Below, piece after piece: positions 36,994 to 46,117 of a stretch of 64,000 nt of DNA. The number at the start of each line of letters is the position of its first letter. Positions within the stretch are counted from its first letter, which is position 1. A model generated the notes under the pieces. It did not search any database. It was not told the origin of the DNA and saw only the letters and a program-made list of their open reading frames with translations. Both the position numbers and the translations under genes were made by a program. Source of the DNA: Candidatus Melainabacteria bacterium (GTDB lineage Bacteria > Cyanobacteriota > Vampirovibrionia > Obscuribacterales > Obscuribacteraceae); the NCBI GenBank assembly GCA_017307165.1, contig JAFKGK010000001.1, positions 434,001-498,000 of the forward strand. The letters run 5' to 3'.

Positions 36994-37674
36994 ATGCATT
37001 ATCATCCAACGGCAATCAATCTGAAAGGCGAAAGAGTCCTGGTACTTGGAGCTCTGAATGACATTGCCCCAGAGATAGAAAGACTTTTGGACAGTCAGGC
37101 CAGACTGACTCTAGTATCACAGATAGTGCCGGACGATATAGCCGTACTCTTGCCTGTCTATGGCGAACGGTTAGAGATAGTCAAGCAAAACTCGGTTGAT
37201 TATCTCAGGAGCCTTCCTCCGGCCGGGCAGAGCGATCCGCAAAGCTCATACAAAATGGCTGTTATCTTTAAGCTAGCCGCTGGCAAGACCAAGGGTGATC
37301 TGGCAGAGTTGCACTCGCTGCTCGGTCGTGCCGGAATCGCAGTTTTTGATACCAACGAGCCTTGCGTCCTCAAGCGCGGTCATCTCAAGATCGCGGTCTT
37401 TTCTGATGGATTATTGAAACCTCTAGAAAAGGCGATCATGGCAAAAATAGAAGAGGCATTGCTGGTCGATTTGGATCATTACGCTCATCTACTCGATGAT
37501 GTGGCCGATTTACAAGACTCCGTTCAGGGGCGTGATCCTCAAGCCTGGCGCACTATCAAAGACGACTTGGCGTCTAGCGAGCAGATTTTCCAGGCTATTG
37601 ATCGCGGCAACTTTAAAGAAGCTCAAAAGCTGATCAATGAGTTTGATGCGACGAGTTTTGGCCAGGAGCACTAA
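36994..37674 (+). CDS. SirC/CysG N-terminal-like protein (precorrin-2 dehydrogenase-like, degenerate)
   Basis: The start (HPTAINLKGERVLVLGALND) resembles siroheme synthase N-terminal domains, which begin FPLFLDLKGxxVLVVGGG. The NAD-binding GGGxxA is replaced by GALNDI. Later blocks fit loosely: GIAVFDTNEPCVLKRGHLKIAVFS for VNVxDxPxxCxFIxPAxVRRGxLxIAIS. A helical C-terminal part of about 80 residues is unlike the usual dimerisation domain. It is sandwiched by 1 bp after the prenyl synthase and directly before resB. A tetrapyrrole-related or purely structural role in cytochrome maturation is inferred. Confidence 0.62.
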   Translation: MHYHPTAINLKGERVLVLGALNDIAPEIERLLDSQARLTLVSQIVPDDIAVLLPVYGERLEIVKQNSVDYLRSLPPAGQSDPQSSYKMAVIFKLAAGKTKGDLAELHSLLGRAGIAVFDTNEPCVLKRGHLKIAVFSDGLLKPLEKAIMAKIEEALLVDLDHYAHLLDDVADLQDSVQGRDPQAWRTIKDDLASSEQIFQAIDRGNFKEAQKLINEFDATSFGQEH

Positions 37675-39042
37675 ATGGAACCCACTATCATCACTAAGCC
37701 AAATTTAGAGCCAGAATTAGAAATAGATCCTGTTGCAGAAAAAAAAGCTGTTCGTGGGGGGCGCAAAATCTCTCCTTTCGCCTCGGTGCAGCTTTCGGTA
37801 TTTCTTATGGTGTTGATGGCGATTACCGTGCTATTGGGTGCATGGTGCCCACAGGAAGGCCAGGTCGGTCAAGATAAGGTCTTTGAGGCTTTCAACCCGG
37901 AGATGGCTCAGTGGATGATCAAGCTGGGCATATCCGACATTTTTCATACGCCGTGGTTTCTTGCCCTGACAGCGATGATGACACTAAACATGATTGTCGT
38001 CAGCTTTCAGAGAGTTTTTCCAAAAATCAAAACCATCAACGAGCAACTGCCTTTCTTTGGCATGAGAGAAATAAATCGTTTGCCGGTGCATCACCTTGTG
38101 TCGATCGCCGATCCAGACCAAAAGACTGCCATCATGGCGGATCTTACCTCAAGGCTTACTCGTATGGGTTATAAGGTGGAGGTCGAAGGTCATCGTCTCC
38201 GCGCACAATCCGGTAAATATGGCCGACTCGCAGCATCCGTCACCCACGTTGGTCTTTTGAGCTTATTGGCTGGAGTGAGCATTACTTCTTGGACGGGATT
38301 CAACGGTTTCAAGCCTGTCCTCATGCGCGAGAGTTTAGATTTTAAAGATGCCAGCCACGCCAAGCTCTGGGTGGGTAAGATCCCTGACTGGACGGCTAGA
38401 GTGCAATCTACGAGACGTGAAAACTACCCTTCTGGTGAAGCAAAGCAATGGTATTCGCTTTTATCCGTGCGTGACGCAAAGGGCAAGGAAATCACCCAGG
38501 GTGAAATCTCGGTCAACAATCCCCTTTCTTATGATGGCGTGGACATCTACCAGAGCAGCTGGGGCCTCGATAAACTGGTGGTGGCGTTCAATGGCAAGGA
38601 AAGAAAATTTGACCTGAATTCGATGGGTAATCGCTATGCAGCAATGCTGCCTTTGACCAGCGATATGATCTTGATCATGTCTTTACCGACTGATGGCAGC
38701 GAAATGCGCTTATTTGCAAAGATACCTCAGGTGGAGCAACCACGCCTTTTGACGACGGTGGCAAAAGGTCAAACCGTAGATCTGGGCGATGTCAAATTTA
38801 CTTTTAAAGAAGCGATCCCGATAACTGGCCTCCAATACAAATGTGATCCAGGCCTGCCGGTCACATATGCTGCATTTTTCATCATCATGGCGGGTGTGAT
38901 GCTTGCAGCCGTACCGCACAGGCATGTGTGGGCGTCCATCGAAAATGGTGGCTTGTACTTCGGTGGAGCTTCGCGCAAGGCGAAAGTCGGGTTTGAGATT
39001 GCACTCAAAGATTTGGCTGCAAAATTGGGAGAGAGGAAATAA
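37675..39042 (+). CDS. resB: Cytochrome c biogenesis protein ResB/Ccs1
   Basis: This is one of the two core proteins of the system II heme delivery and ligation complex. It has a hydrophobic N-terminal pair (SVFLMVLMAITVLLGAWCP and FLALTAMMTLNMIVVSF), a third segment (ASVTHVGLLSLLAGVSITS), a large extracytoplasmic domain (NNPLSYDGVDIYQSSWG) and a final segment (AAFFIIMAGVMLAAVPHRHVW). At 455 aa it is typical of cyanobacterial Ccs1. Its ATG directly follows the stop of the SirC-like gene, and ccsA begins 3 bp after its own stop. Confidence 0.93.
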   Translation: MEPTIITKPNLEPELEIDPVAEKKAVRGGRKISPFASVQLSVFLMVLMAITVLLGAWCPQEGQVGQDKVFEAFNPEMAQWMIKLGISDIFHTPWFLALTAMMTLNMIVVSFQRVFPKIKTINEQLPFFGMREINRLPVHHLVSIADPDQKTAIMADLTSRLTRMGYKVEVEGHRLRAQSGKYGRLAASVTHVGLLSLLAGVSITSWTGFNGFKPVLMRESLDFKDASHAKLWVGKIPDWTARVQSTRRENYPSGEAKQWYSLLSVRDAKGKEITQGEISVNNPLSYDGVDIYQSSWGLDKLVVAFNGKERKFDLNSMGNRYAAMLPLTSDMILIMSLPTDGSEMRLFAKIPQVEQPRLLTTVAKGQTVDLGDVKFTFKEAIPITGLQYKCDPGLPVTYAAFFIIMAGVMLAAVPHRHVWASIENGGLYFGGASRKAKVGFEIALKDLAAKLGERK

Positions 39043-39044
39043 TC

Positions 39045-40058
39045 GTGTCTGAAATCCAAATGTATCTGACCAATACGGCGGGCATTTCTTCGATGGCTTC
39101 TTTCTGGGCCTTTGTGATTTCCGGAGGGCTGAGGCCAAATGCTGATTTTCGCAAGACCTTGCTCAAGATAGCTACATTTGTCATGGCCGTCGGCTTCATT
39201 GCCCTGACTCTGGCGATTGTTGCGCGTGGCATCGAAGCTCAGAGATTTCCCTTGTCCAATCTTTGGGAAAGTCTTTTGTGGTTTGCCTGGGCCACCATGG
39301 GTGGTTATCTCTATATAGCTCGCGCGTATGGCATCCAGCAACTTGGCTGGCTGGCCAGTCTCACGGCAGCGACCATGTTTCTCTATGGCAGTTGGCTACC
39401 CCAGAGCCAGCATGAGATCCAACCCCTTGTACCTGCCCTGGTCAGCTATTGGCGTCAAATTCACGTGCCTCCTCTGATCATTTCATATGCGATGTTTTTT
39501 CTCGCAGGTTTGGCTGGCTTTATCAATCTCTTTTTTTGCGGGCGCTATGTTTCTCTTGCTTGTAGCGCATTGGCCGTCATTCTCGCTTGCACAGCCATTC
39601 AGCTAGGTACACATTCCAAGACGGACGCGCATATCTTGCAGGCTCTGTTTGTTGGCGCCACGGTTTTTGGGCCCCTAGCTTCATTCTTGACCTTCAGGAT
39701 TTATTCAGCCAGGAGGATGGCAGACGAAAAGTCTCAAAAATTGGCCGCTGTCTATGATGATGTTGGTAATCGTTGTGTGGCGATAGGCTTTCCCCTTTTG
39801 ACCATCGGTATTATCACTGGCGGGCTTTGGGCAAACCATGCCTGGGGATCATATTGGTCCTGGGATCCAAAAGAGTCTATGGCTTTAGTTACCTGGCTGG
39901 GCTATGCCGCTTATATCCATTTGCGCATACAGCAAAATCTTTCCCAAGAAAAACTCTCTGTAGTCCTGATCATTGGGCTGCTCCTGACGCTTTTGACCTA
40001 TCTGGGCTTCAACTCCCTGGGCTTTGGCGGTCTCCACAGCTACGGACAATTTAAATAA
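39045..40058 (+). CDS. ccsA: Cytochrome c biogenesis protein CcsA/ResC
   Basis: This multi-pass protein presents heme to apocytochrome with ResB. The tryptophan-rich heme-handling motif is intact (WANHAWGSYWSWDPKE near residue 265), as is NLWESLLWFAW near the N-terminus. Eight hydrophobic segments are visible and the C-terminus GFGGLHSYG is typical. It starts with GTG at 39045 after a GAGAGG site. A CxxCH cytochrome encoded near 47.5 kb is a possible client. Confidence 0.95.
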   Translation: MSEIQMYLTNTAGISSMASFWAFVISGGLRPNADFRKTLLKIATFVMAVGFIALTLAIVARGIEAQRFPLSNLWESLLWFAWATMGGYLYIARAYGIQQLGWLASLTAATMFLYGSWLPQSQHEIQPLVPALVSYWRQIHVPPLIISYAMFFLAGLAGFINLFFCGRYVSLACSALAVILACTAIQLGTHSKTDAHILQALFVGATVFGPLASFLTFRIYSARRMADEKSQKLAAVYDDVGNRCVAIGFPLLTIGIITGGLWANHAWGSYWSWDPKESMALVTWLGYAAYIHLRIQQNLSQEKLSVVLIIGLLLTLLTYLGFNSLGFGGLHSYGQFK

Positions 40059-40134
40059 TCTGGGGTTTACCCGGTTACCAAGAGACCCCTCGGAACATTT
40101 TAATGGGGGTGTCGTCCACTTTTCCATGCGCAAT

Positions 40135-40165
40135 GCCCTTTGCGAAGGGCGACGATCTTGATCGT
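40135..40165 (+). promoter_or_regulatory. Two adjacent hairpins upstream of the sigma-factor gene
   Basis: GCCCTT-TGCG-AAGGGC (40135-40150) is followed at once by ACGATC-TT-GATCGT (40152-40165). No T-run follows. They lie 47 bp before the sigma ATG and could be a leader structure, an operator or a weak terminator for the ccsA transcript. Confidence 0.4.
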
Positions 40166-40211
40166 GCTTGCGTCTCAAGGAAACCAGCCAGCGGTAAGGC
40201 CGCGATAAAAT

Positions 40212-41216
40212 ATGGGAAGAAAAGCAACTAAGTCGTATTCGGCCGATTATCTCGACGGCGAAGATCTTGCGGGGCAAAATTTTGCTGGTCAGAGTCTAGA
40301 TTTCGATTTTGACTTTCAGGATAGTTCTGCAGAAAGCGAAGGCGACGAGGGTCAAAATCCAGACCGCGGTCGTCTCATATCTACCCAGGGTGAAGATCCG
40401 GTTCAGTTTTATTTGCGGTCCATCGGCCGCATCAAATTGCTCAATGCAAAAGAAGAAATTGAAATTGCCCGAAGAGTGCAGCGTGGCGACGAATTTGCCA
40501 AAAAAAGATTGATCCAAGCCAATTTGAGGCTGGTGGTCAGCATTGCAAAAAAATACCAGGGCCGTGGTCTACCCCTGCTCGATTTGATCCAGGAAGGCAA
40601 TCTCGGTCTTATACGTGCTGCAGAAAAATTTGATGTAGAAAAAGGCTACAAGTTTTCGACCTACGCTACCTGGTGGATTCGTCAGGGCATTACCAGATCC
40701 ATAGCCGACAAGTCTCGTACCATTCGAGTGCCGGTGCATATGGTCGAGACCATCAACAATCTGCGCAAGGTCACTCGCAAGCTTTCGCAAGAGCTGGATC
40801 GTAGGCCCTCGCTCGAAGAGTTGGCCAAAGAGATGAATATCACTCTCGACAAGGTGCGCGATATCCTTGCGGCCAATCGCTCACCACTCTCGCTCGATAC
40901 TCCTTATGGCGAAGAAGACGACAATTCTCTGGCTGAGGTCGTCGAGGACGAAAATCATCAGTCTCCAGAGAGTTCGGTCGCTCAATCGCTTTTGACTCAG
41001 GATATACGGGGTGTGCTCAAGATGCTCACTCCTCGCGAACGCGAGATAATCATCTTGCGATTTGGTCTCAATGATGGCAAACCGCGCACTCTCGAGCAGG
41101 TGGGCAAGCTCGTTGGCATCACCAGAGAGCGCACCAGGCAGATCGAGATCAAGGCCTTGCGGTTTTTGCGGCAGTCGGACGAAGGATCGCAGCTAAAGGA
41201 TTATCTATTTGAGTAG
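40212..41216 (+). CDS. RNA polymerase sigma factor, sigma-70 family (RpoD/SigA type)
   Basis: Regions 1.2 to 4.2 are present in order: [16 protein letters not shown] (1.2), [20 protein letters not shown] (2.1-2.2), [20 protein letters not shown] (2.3-2.4), region 3 with [11 protein letters not shown], and region 4.2 with [20 protein letters not shown]. The N-terminus is an acidic stretch of about 55 residues in place of a full region 1.1. It is 334 aa, short like cyanobacterial group 1 and 2 factors; whether it is the housekeeping factor cannot be decided here. The stop TAG is followed in frame by three further copies of the 12-bp end of the gene. Confidence 0.93.
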   Translation: MGRKATKSYSADYLDGEDLAGQNFAGQSLDFDFDFQDSSAESEGDEGQNPDRGRLISTQGEDPVQFYLRSIGRIKLLNAKEEIEIARRVQRGDEFAKKRLIQANLRLVVSIAKKYQGRGLPLLDLIQEGNLGLIRAAEKFDVEKGYKFSTYATWWIRQGITRSIADKSRTIRVPVHMVETINNLRKVTRKLSQELDRRPSLEELAKEMNITLDKVRDILAANRSPLSLDTPYGEEDDNSLAEVVEDENHQSPESSVAQSLLTQDIRGVLKMLTPREREIIILRFGLNDGKPRTLEQVGKLVGITRERTRQIEIKALRFLRQSDEGSQLKDYLFE

Positions 41217-41255
41217 GTCTTTGAGTAGGTCTTTGAGTAGGTCTTTGAGTAGGTC
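41208..41255 (+). repeat. Four tandem 12-bp repeats spanning the sigma-factor stop codon
   Basis: The unit TTTGAGTAGGTC occurs four times without a mismatch. The first copy contains the last two codons and TAG stop of the sigma gene, so TAG recurs four times in the same frame. Confidence 0.97.
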
Positions 41256-41334
41256 TCATATTTTTATAAAGACCAGTTTAAAGTCCAGATTAAAGCTCAG
41301 TATAAATCCCAGAACATTGTCAATGCAATAAAAT

Positions 41335-41361
41335 AAGGCGGGCGTCATGCCCGCCTTTATT
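41335..41361 (+). terminator. Intrinsic terminator before proB
   Basis: The stem AAGGCGGGC / GCCCGCCTT with a GTCAT loop is followed by a short T-rich stretch. It ends 21 bases before the proB start and separates it from the sigma-factor transcript. Confidence 0.8.
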
Positions 41362-41381
41362 GTCTGGAGTCAATATTTTGT

Positions 41382-42608
41382 ATGAGCGAGCGTGCCGAAG
41401 TCATCTCTAAAGCAAAGAGGATTGTAGTAAAACTTGGCACTGCGACTTTGATGAATGACGATGGGGACATTGCTCTTTCTCGCTTTTTTGGTTTTGTCGA
41501 GCAATTGGTACGTCTTAAAAAAAGTGGCAAAGAAGTGCTATTGGTGACTTCTGGTGCGGTAGGACTTGGACGCAAGACTCTGCAAAATGTACTGGACCCG
41601 CGAGATAGTCAGGCTTTGCCAATCAAGCAAGCTTGCGCTGCTATAGGCCAGGGTCGATTGATGTCTCTATATTGCGATGCCTTTGAGAGATTGGGAGTCG
41701 TGGCTGCGCAGGTACTTTTGACCGAGAGTGATTTTACCAATCGCAGACGCTATCTCAATCTCCGCACTACTCTCAACAAATTGATCGAGCTAGGAGCTCT
41801 GCCGATCATCAACGAAAACGACACAGTCTCGACCGATGAATTAGAGATGCTGAAGAATGCACCCGATCTCAAAGTCAATTTTGGGGATAACGACAAATTG
41901 TCAGCGCTTGTAGCCAGCAAGATCGAGGCCGACCTCTTGATCATCCTCACTGATGTGGATGGCATTTATGATGCCGATCCTACTCTCCCTGGAGCTAGAG
42001 CTAAGTTGTATGCCAGGCTCGATGCCGGTGGTACTGAGATAGATGATTTGCTGAGGGATAGTACTGAGACCTCGTCCAGCCTAATCTCTGGTGTAAAAAA
42101 ACCAGGACGTGGTGGCATCAAGACAAAATTGTCCGCTGCACGGGTGGCTGCATCTACAGGTTGTGCCACCATTATTGCTTGTGGCAAGCAGATCGACATA
42201 CTGGATCGTTTGCTGTCTCAGCAAGAGCAATATAATCTGGGCACACTGATCATGCCCAACCGATCTCTCAAGGGCAAGGCTCGATGGATTGCTTTTGCCA
42301 CCACCACCAGAGCCGTTCTTGTCGTCAATGCTGGTGCCCGTAGTGCTCTAGTCGAGGGCAAAAAAAGTCTCTTGCCTGCAGGGGTAATCGAAGTGAGGGG
42401 AGATTTTGACCGTGGCGATGTGGTCGTCGTCCACGATCAAAATGGTGTCGAAATCGGTAGGGGCATGGTTAATTACAGCAGCGATGAGGCACGCAAGATC
42501 TCGGGCAAGCATAGCGACGAGATCGCTCTCTATGTAGCCGATCATCATTATGATGCCTTGATCACTCGAGACAACTTTGTTTCTTTTCTAGGAGAAAAAC
42601 AACAGTGA
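41382..42608 (+). CDS. proB: Glutamate 5-kinase
   Basis: This enzyme phosphorylates glutamate to gamma-glutamyl phosphate, the first step of proline synthesis. The amino-acid-kinase domain (KRIVVKLGTATL, VTSGAVGLG, NENDTVSTDEL, NFGDNDKLSALVA, LTDVDGIYDADP) is followed by a C-terminal PUA domain (ALVEGKKSLLPAGVIEVRGDF). At 408 aa the PUA is included. It ends in a GTGA overlap with proA, so the two are translationally coupled. Feedback inhibition by proline is the family rule. Confidence 0.97.
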   Translation: MSERAEVISKAKRIVVKLGTATLMNDDGDIALSRFFGFVEQLVRLKKSGKEVLLVTSGAVGLGRKTLQNVLDPRDSQALPIKQACAAIGQGRLMSLYCDAFERLGVVAAQVLLTESDFTNRRRYLNLRTTLNKLIELGALPIINENDTVSTDELEMLKNAPDLKVNFGDNDKLSALVASKIEADLLIILTDVDGIYDADPTLPGARAKLYARLDAGGTEIDDLLRDSTETSSSLISGVKKPGRGGIKTKLSAARVAASTGCATIIACGKQIDILDRLLSQQEQYNLGTLIMPNRSLKGKARWIAFATTTRAVLVVNAGARSALVEGKKSLLPAGVIEVRGDFDRGDVVVVHDQNGVEIGRGMVNYSSDEARKISGKHSDEIALYVADHHYDALITRDNFVSFLGEKQQ

Positions 42609-43888
42609 CGCTCCCAAAAGCACGAATGGCAAAAAATGCGGCAAGTCGTCTGAGCAGTGCGAGTAGCGATGTGCGCAATGCTGCGCTTGATCATTTTGTA
42701 AAAAATCTACAAGATGGACGAGCAAAAATCCTTGCAGCCAATCAAGTCGATCTGGATGCAGCAAAGCGAGACTGCATAGCAGATAGCTTGATCGGACGTC
42801 TAAAACTGGATGACAAAAAATTTGACGATCTGCTCAAGGGGTTGGGAGTCGTGATGGCATTACCAGACCCGGTGGGCAAATGTCTTATGCATCGAGCAAT
42901 CGATGACGATCTCATCCTCCAAAAGATCACTTGCCCCATTGGAGTGGTGGCGGTGATCTTTGAATCCAGACCAGATGCATTGCCCCAGATTGCAGCTCTT
43001 GCAATCAAGTCAGGCAATGCAATCATTTTAAAGGGGGGGCGCGAGGCAATCCACACCAATACTGCATTGTTTGACTGTCTAGAGCGGGCTGTAATAAAAG
43101 CCGGCCTACCACAGGACTGCGTTCAACTACTCATGGATCGTAAGGATGTGGATGCTCTGCTTGCTGCAGACGATTGTATCGACCTCATCATACCGAGAGG
43201 GTCGAGCGATCTAGTACGTTATATCCAAAAAAACACTGATATCCAGGTCCTTGGCCACGCCGAGGGGATCTGTCACGCTTATGTAGATGCCAGTGCCGAT
43301 CTTGATCTGGCAGCCAAGGTCCTGATCGATGCCAAATGCAATTACCCAGCTGCTTGCAATGCTATAGAAACAATCTTGTTTGATCAGTCATTGCCCATTG
43401 AGGCAATGCAATCCATAGTGGCTGCGCTTAAGGAAAGGGGAGTGGAGGTCAGAGCGCCGGAGGAGGAGGATCTAGCTCGGCAGGTCGGCGCCGATGTTTT
43501 GCCGCCGCAAGGCGCTTATGTGACCGAATACGGCGACCTTATCGTCGCCCTTGCCATAGTGGCTGGAGTCGATGGAGCCATCGAGCATGTAAGACAGTAT
43601 GGATCGGGACATACTGAGATTGTTATTGCGCAAGACCAAAAGATTTTTGATAAGTTTTTTGCAGCCGTCAATGCTGCTGGCATCTATTTAAATGCCTCGA
43701 GTCGTTTTGCTGATGGTTTCCGTTACGGATTCGGCGCCGAAGTCGGCATCTCTACCGGCAAATTTCACCCACGTGGACCTGTAGGCATCGAAGGCCTGGT
43801 ATCTTACAAATACAAGATCATCGGAAAAGGAAATACCGTCGGCGAATACGCCGACGGTACCAAAACCTATAAGCACAAAGATCTTTAA
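42605..43888 (+). CDS. proA: Gamma-glutamyl phosphate reductase
   Basis: This NADPH-dependent enzyme reduces gamma-glutamyl phosphate to glutamate-5-semialdehyde. At 427 aa it has standard length. Blocks include IGVVAVIFESRPDALPQIAAL, LKGGREA, IPRGSSDLVRYI, the catalytic-Cys block KCNYPAACNAIETIL and SRFADGFRYGFGAEVGIST. It starts with GTG overlapping the proB stop. An 11-bp perfect inverted repeat lies within the last 55 bases of the gene. proC is not in the window. Confidence 0.97.
   Translation: MTLPKARMAKNAASRLSSASSDVRNAALDHFVKNLQDGRAKILAANQVDLDAAKRDCIADSLIGRLKLDDKKFDDLLKGLGVVMALPDPVGKCLMHRAIDDDLILQKITCPIGVVAVIFESRPDALPQIAALAIKSGNAIILKGGREAIHTNTALFDCLERAVIKAGLPQDCVQLLMDRKDVDALLAADDCIDLIIPRGSSDLVRYIQKNTDIQVLGHAEGICHAYVDASADLDLAAKVLIDAKCNYPAACNAIETILFDQSLPIEAMQSIVAALKERGVEVRAPEEEDLARQVGADVLPPQGAYVTEYGDLIVALAIVAGVDGAIEHVRQYGSGHTEIVIAQDQKIFDKFFAAVNAAGIYLNASSRFADGFRYGFGAEVGISTGKFHPRGPVGIEGLVSYKYKIIGKGNTVGEYADGTKTYKHKDL
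43834..43859. repeat. Perfect 11-bp inverted repeat at the 3' end of proA
   Basis: TACCGTCGGCG and CGCCGACGGTA flank a 4-nt AATA loop inside the last proA codons. No T-run follows. It may be a 3' mRNA-stabilising hairpin between the convergent proA and YlqD-like genes, which end 2 bp apart. Confidence 0.7.
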
Positions 43889-43890
43889 AT

Positions 43891-44328
43891 CTAGATCCTG
43901 ATTTCCTGAATTACGCCGTCCTTGACCAGGATTTCTCCACCTTCCAATCTTTGAAAGATGTTTTCGCCGATGCGAACTTCGACGGGATTTTCGACTGTAA
44001 ATTGGGTGACGACGGAGCCGACGGGCAATTCGGTTAGAGCCTGAGCCTGACCCTGCATTTCTTCTTTCAATTGCAGGAGGCGTACTTTTTCTTGTTCTAC
44101 TTGGGAACGGATCGTATCGATCTGTACGCGGGCATCAGCCGAAACCATGCCGCCGGTTTTCTTTTCGATGTCAGCGATAGCTCGCTTGCCCTTGAATTCT
44201 AGTTGTTGCAATTCGGCATCGATCTGCTGGATATTGCGAGTGATTTCGTTAGAAACCTGGGTCTTAAAATTGTCAGTAACTATTGCCCTGACGGCAATCT
44301 GACGAATAAGGCTAATGGACTCAGCCAT
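43891..44328 (-). CDS. YlqD-family coiled-coil protein
   Basis: This 145-aa protein has the layout of the cyanobacterial YlqD family. The N-terminus is ISLIRQIAVRAIVTDNFK, the middle is a coiled coil (NIQQIDAELQQLEFKGKRAI, later QVEQEKVRLLQLKEEM), and the C-terminus is beta-rich (PVEVRIGENIFQRLEGGEIL). The function of the family is unknown. It converges with proA and is separated from pruA upstream by a terminator. Confidence 0.8.
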   Translation of the reverse strand: MAESISLIRQIAVRAIVTDNFKTQVSNEITRNIQQIDAELQQLEFKGKRAIADIEKKTGGMVSADARVQIDTIRSQVEQEKVRLLQLKEEMQGQAQALTELPVGSVVTQFTVENPVEVRIGENIFQRLEGGEILVKDGVIQEIRI

Positions 44329-44404
44329 TTATCCTCCAAGGGAAGAAATGGGATACGAATGCAAATTTTAGCAGATTGACATGCTATTGCAGTCTAAGTG
44401 AAAC

Positions 44405-44431
44405 GCCGAGCCGCTTTTTGGGCGGCTCGGC
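44405..44431 (-). terminator. Terminator-like hairpin after pruA
   Basis: A perfect 10-bp GC-rich stem (GCCGAGCCGC / GCGGCTCGGC) with a 7-nt loop lies just past the pruA stop. On the minus strand it is followed by GTTT, so the T-run is short. Confidence 0.7.
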
Positions 44432-44445
44432 ATTTGTACGAAGCA

Positions 44446-45990
44446 CTAAAACCTTTCGGCCACTGACTTTGCTTGAGTAAACAACATGAGATAGTCGCGT
44501 CCGCCAGCCTTAGAATCAGTACCTGACATATTAAAGCCGCCAAAAGGGTGTACTCCTACCAGGGCTCCGGTACATTTGCGATTGATATACAGGTTGCCGA
44601 CATGAAACTCACGGCGTGCCCTCTCCAGCTTGGACCGATTGCGCGAATAGATAGCACCTGTCAAGCCAAACTCTGTATTGTTGGCGATCTCGATGGCATG
44701 ATCAAAATCCCTGGCTTTGATGAAGGCAAGGACGGGACCAAAGATTTCTTCTTGCGAAATACGTGCCATAGGATCGATGCCGGAAAAAATAGTGGGCTCG
44801 ATGAAGAAGCCACCATCTATGGTGCCACCTCCGTGTTCGAGCTTGCCTTCTTTCTTGCCGATTTCGATGTATTCGTTGATGCTCTTGAAGGCTGATTTGG
44901 AAGCCACTGGACCAAAATTATTTTCGAGATGCTCGGCCGGTCCGATTTTGAGTTTTTTGGTTTTTTCGACGACTTTTTGCAGTACCTCGTCATAGACGGA
45001 TGCATCGACAATGGCACGCGAGCATGCGGAACATTTTTGCCCCTGGAAACCAAATGCAGCCTGCACTATGCCTTCGGCTGCCAATTCGAGGTCGGCCTCA
45101 GCGTCGACTATGATCGAGTCCTTGCCGCCCATCTCGGCGATGACACGCTTGATCCACAACTGACCTTTTTGTGGCTTTGCTGCCAATTCGTTAATGCGCA
45201 AGCCGACTTCTTTTGAGCCGGTAAAGGCAATAAATCTAGTCTTAGGATGCGAGACCAGATAGTCGCCGACCGACGCGCCTGGACCTGGCAAAAAGTTGAG
45301 GACGCCCTTTGGCAGACCTGCTTCTTCCATTACTTCAAAAAACTTGTAAGCGATGGCCGGGGTTTCAGAACTCGGTTTGAGGATAACAGTATTGCCTGCG
45401 ACGATCGAGGCTGTAGTCATGCCTGCAAGGATAGCTAGAGGAAAATTCCAGGGAGGAATGACAAGGCCGACGCCGAGTGGAATGTAATACAGTTCATTTT
45501 CTTCCATGCCATTGACGGTGAGCGGTTGTGGACCACCAAGTCTCATCATTTCGCGGCCGTAAAAGTCGAGAAAGTCTATAGCTTCAGCGACGTCGCCGTC
45601 GGCTTCGGCGTAGCTCTTGCCGATCTCGAGCACCATCCAGGCCGTGAGCTCGGCCTTGCGCGCACGCATGATCGCTGCGCCTTTGAGTAGATATCTTGCG
45701 CGCTCGGTGGGACAAACGGTCTTCCATGATTCAAAGGCTTTCAAAGCTGCGCTCATCGCTTTTTCGGCTAGCTCTGTGTCGGCCTTGGAAAAGCGTCCGA
45801 TGACTTCTTTGGGATTTGAGGGATTGGTCGATACGAGCACATCGTCTCGATCGATCTTTTCGCCATCGATCACGAGAGGATATTTTTTGTCCAGCTGGGC
45901 CCGGACTTTTTCGATCGCTTGTTTGATTGTCTTTTCGTTTTGAGCCTGGCTAAAATCAGTAAAAGGCTCGTTGACGAATTCTCTGATCAT
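44446..45990 (-). CDS. pruA: L-glutamate gamma-semialdehyde dehydrogenase (1-pyrroline-5-carboxylate dehydrogenase)
   Basis: This enzyme oxidises glutamate semialdehyde to glutamate in proline degradation. At 514 aa it is the single-function form (RocA/PruA type) without the PutA proline-dehydrogenase domain. Motifs include IPPWNFPLAILAGM, ILKPSSETP, FTGSKEVGLRI, the Glu block IAEMGGKDSIIVD and the catalytic Cys in FQGQKCSACSRAIV. The ATG at 45990 was chosen because the family N-terminus (REFVNEPFTDF) starts there; the frame is open to 46221, inside thyA. No PutB-type gene is visible in the window. Confidence 0.95.
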   Translation of the reverse strand: MIREFVNEPFTDFSQAQNEKTIKQAIEKVRAQLDKKYPLVIDGEKIDRDDVLVSTNPSNPKEVIGRFSKADTELAEKAMSAALKAFESWKTVCPTERARYLLKGAAIMRARKAELTAWMVLEIGKSYAEADGDVAEAIDFLDFYGREMMRLGGPQPLTVNGMEENELYYIPLGVGLVIPPWNFPLAILAGMTTASIVAGNTVILKPSSETPAIAYKFFEVMEEAGLPKGVLNFLPGPGASVGDYLVSHPKTRFIAFTGSKEVGLRINELAAKPQKGQLWIKRVIAEMGGKDSIIVDAEADLELAAEGIVQAAFGFQGQKCSACSRAIVDASVYDEVLQKVVEKTKKLKIGPAEHLENNFGPVASKSAFKSINEYIEIGKKEGKLEHGGGTIDGGFFIEPTIFSGIDPMARISQEEIFGPVLAFIKARDFDHAIEIANNTEFGLTGAIYSRNRSKLERARREFHVGNLYINRKCTGALVGVHPFGGFNMSGTDSKAGGRDYLMLFTQAKSVAERF

Positions 45991-46117
45991 TATTAAGGTT
46001 CCTCGCCAAAGTGTGACCTTTGAGCATAGAACCTTTGACGACCGATCGAGCCAGTCATAAGCTTCCTTAAAGAAATAGGCAATGTATAATTGAGATCTTT
46101 CTGCAGCGGAGTCAGAC

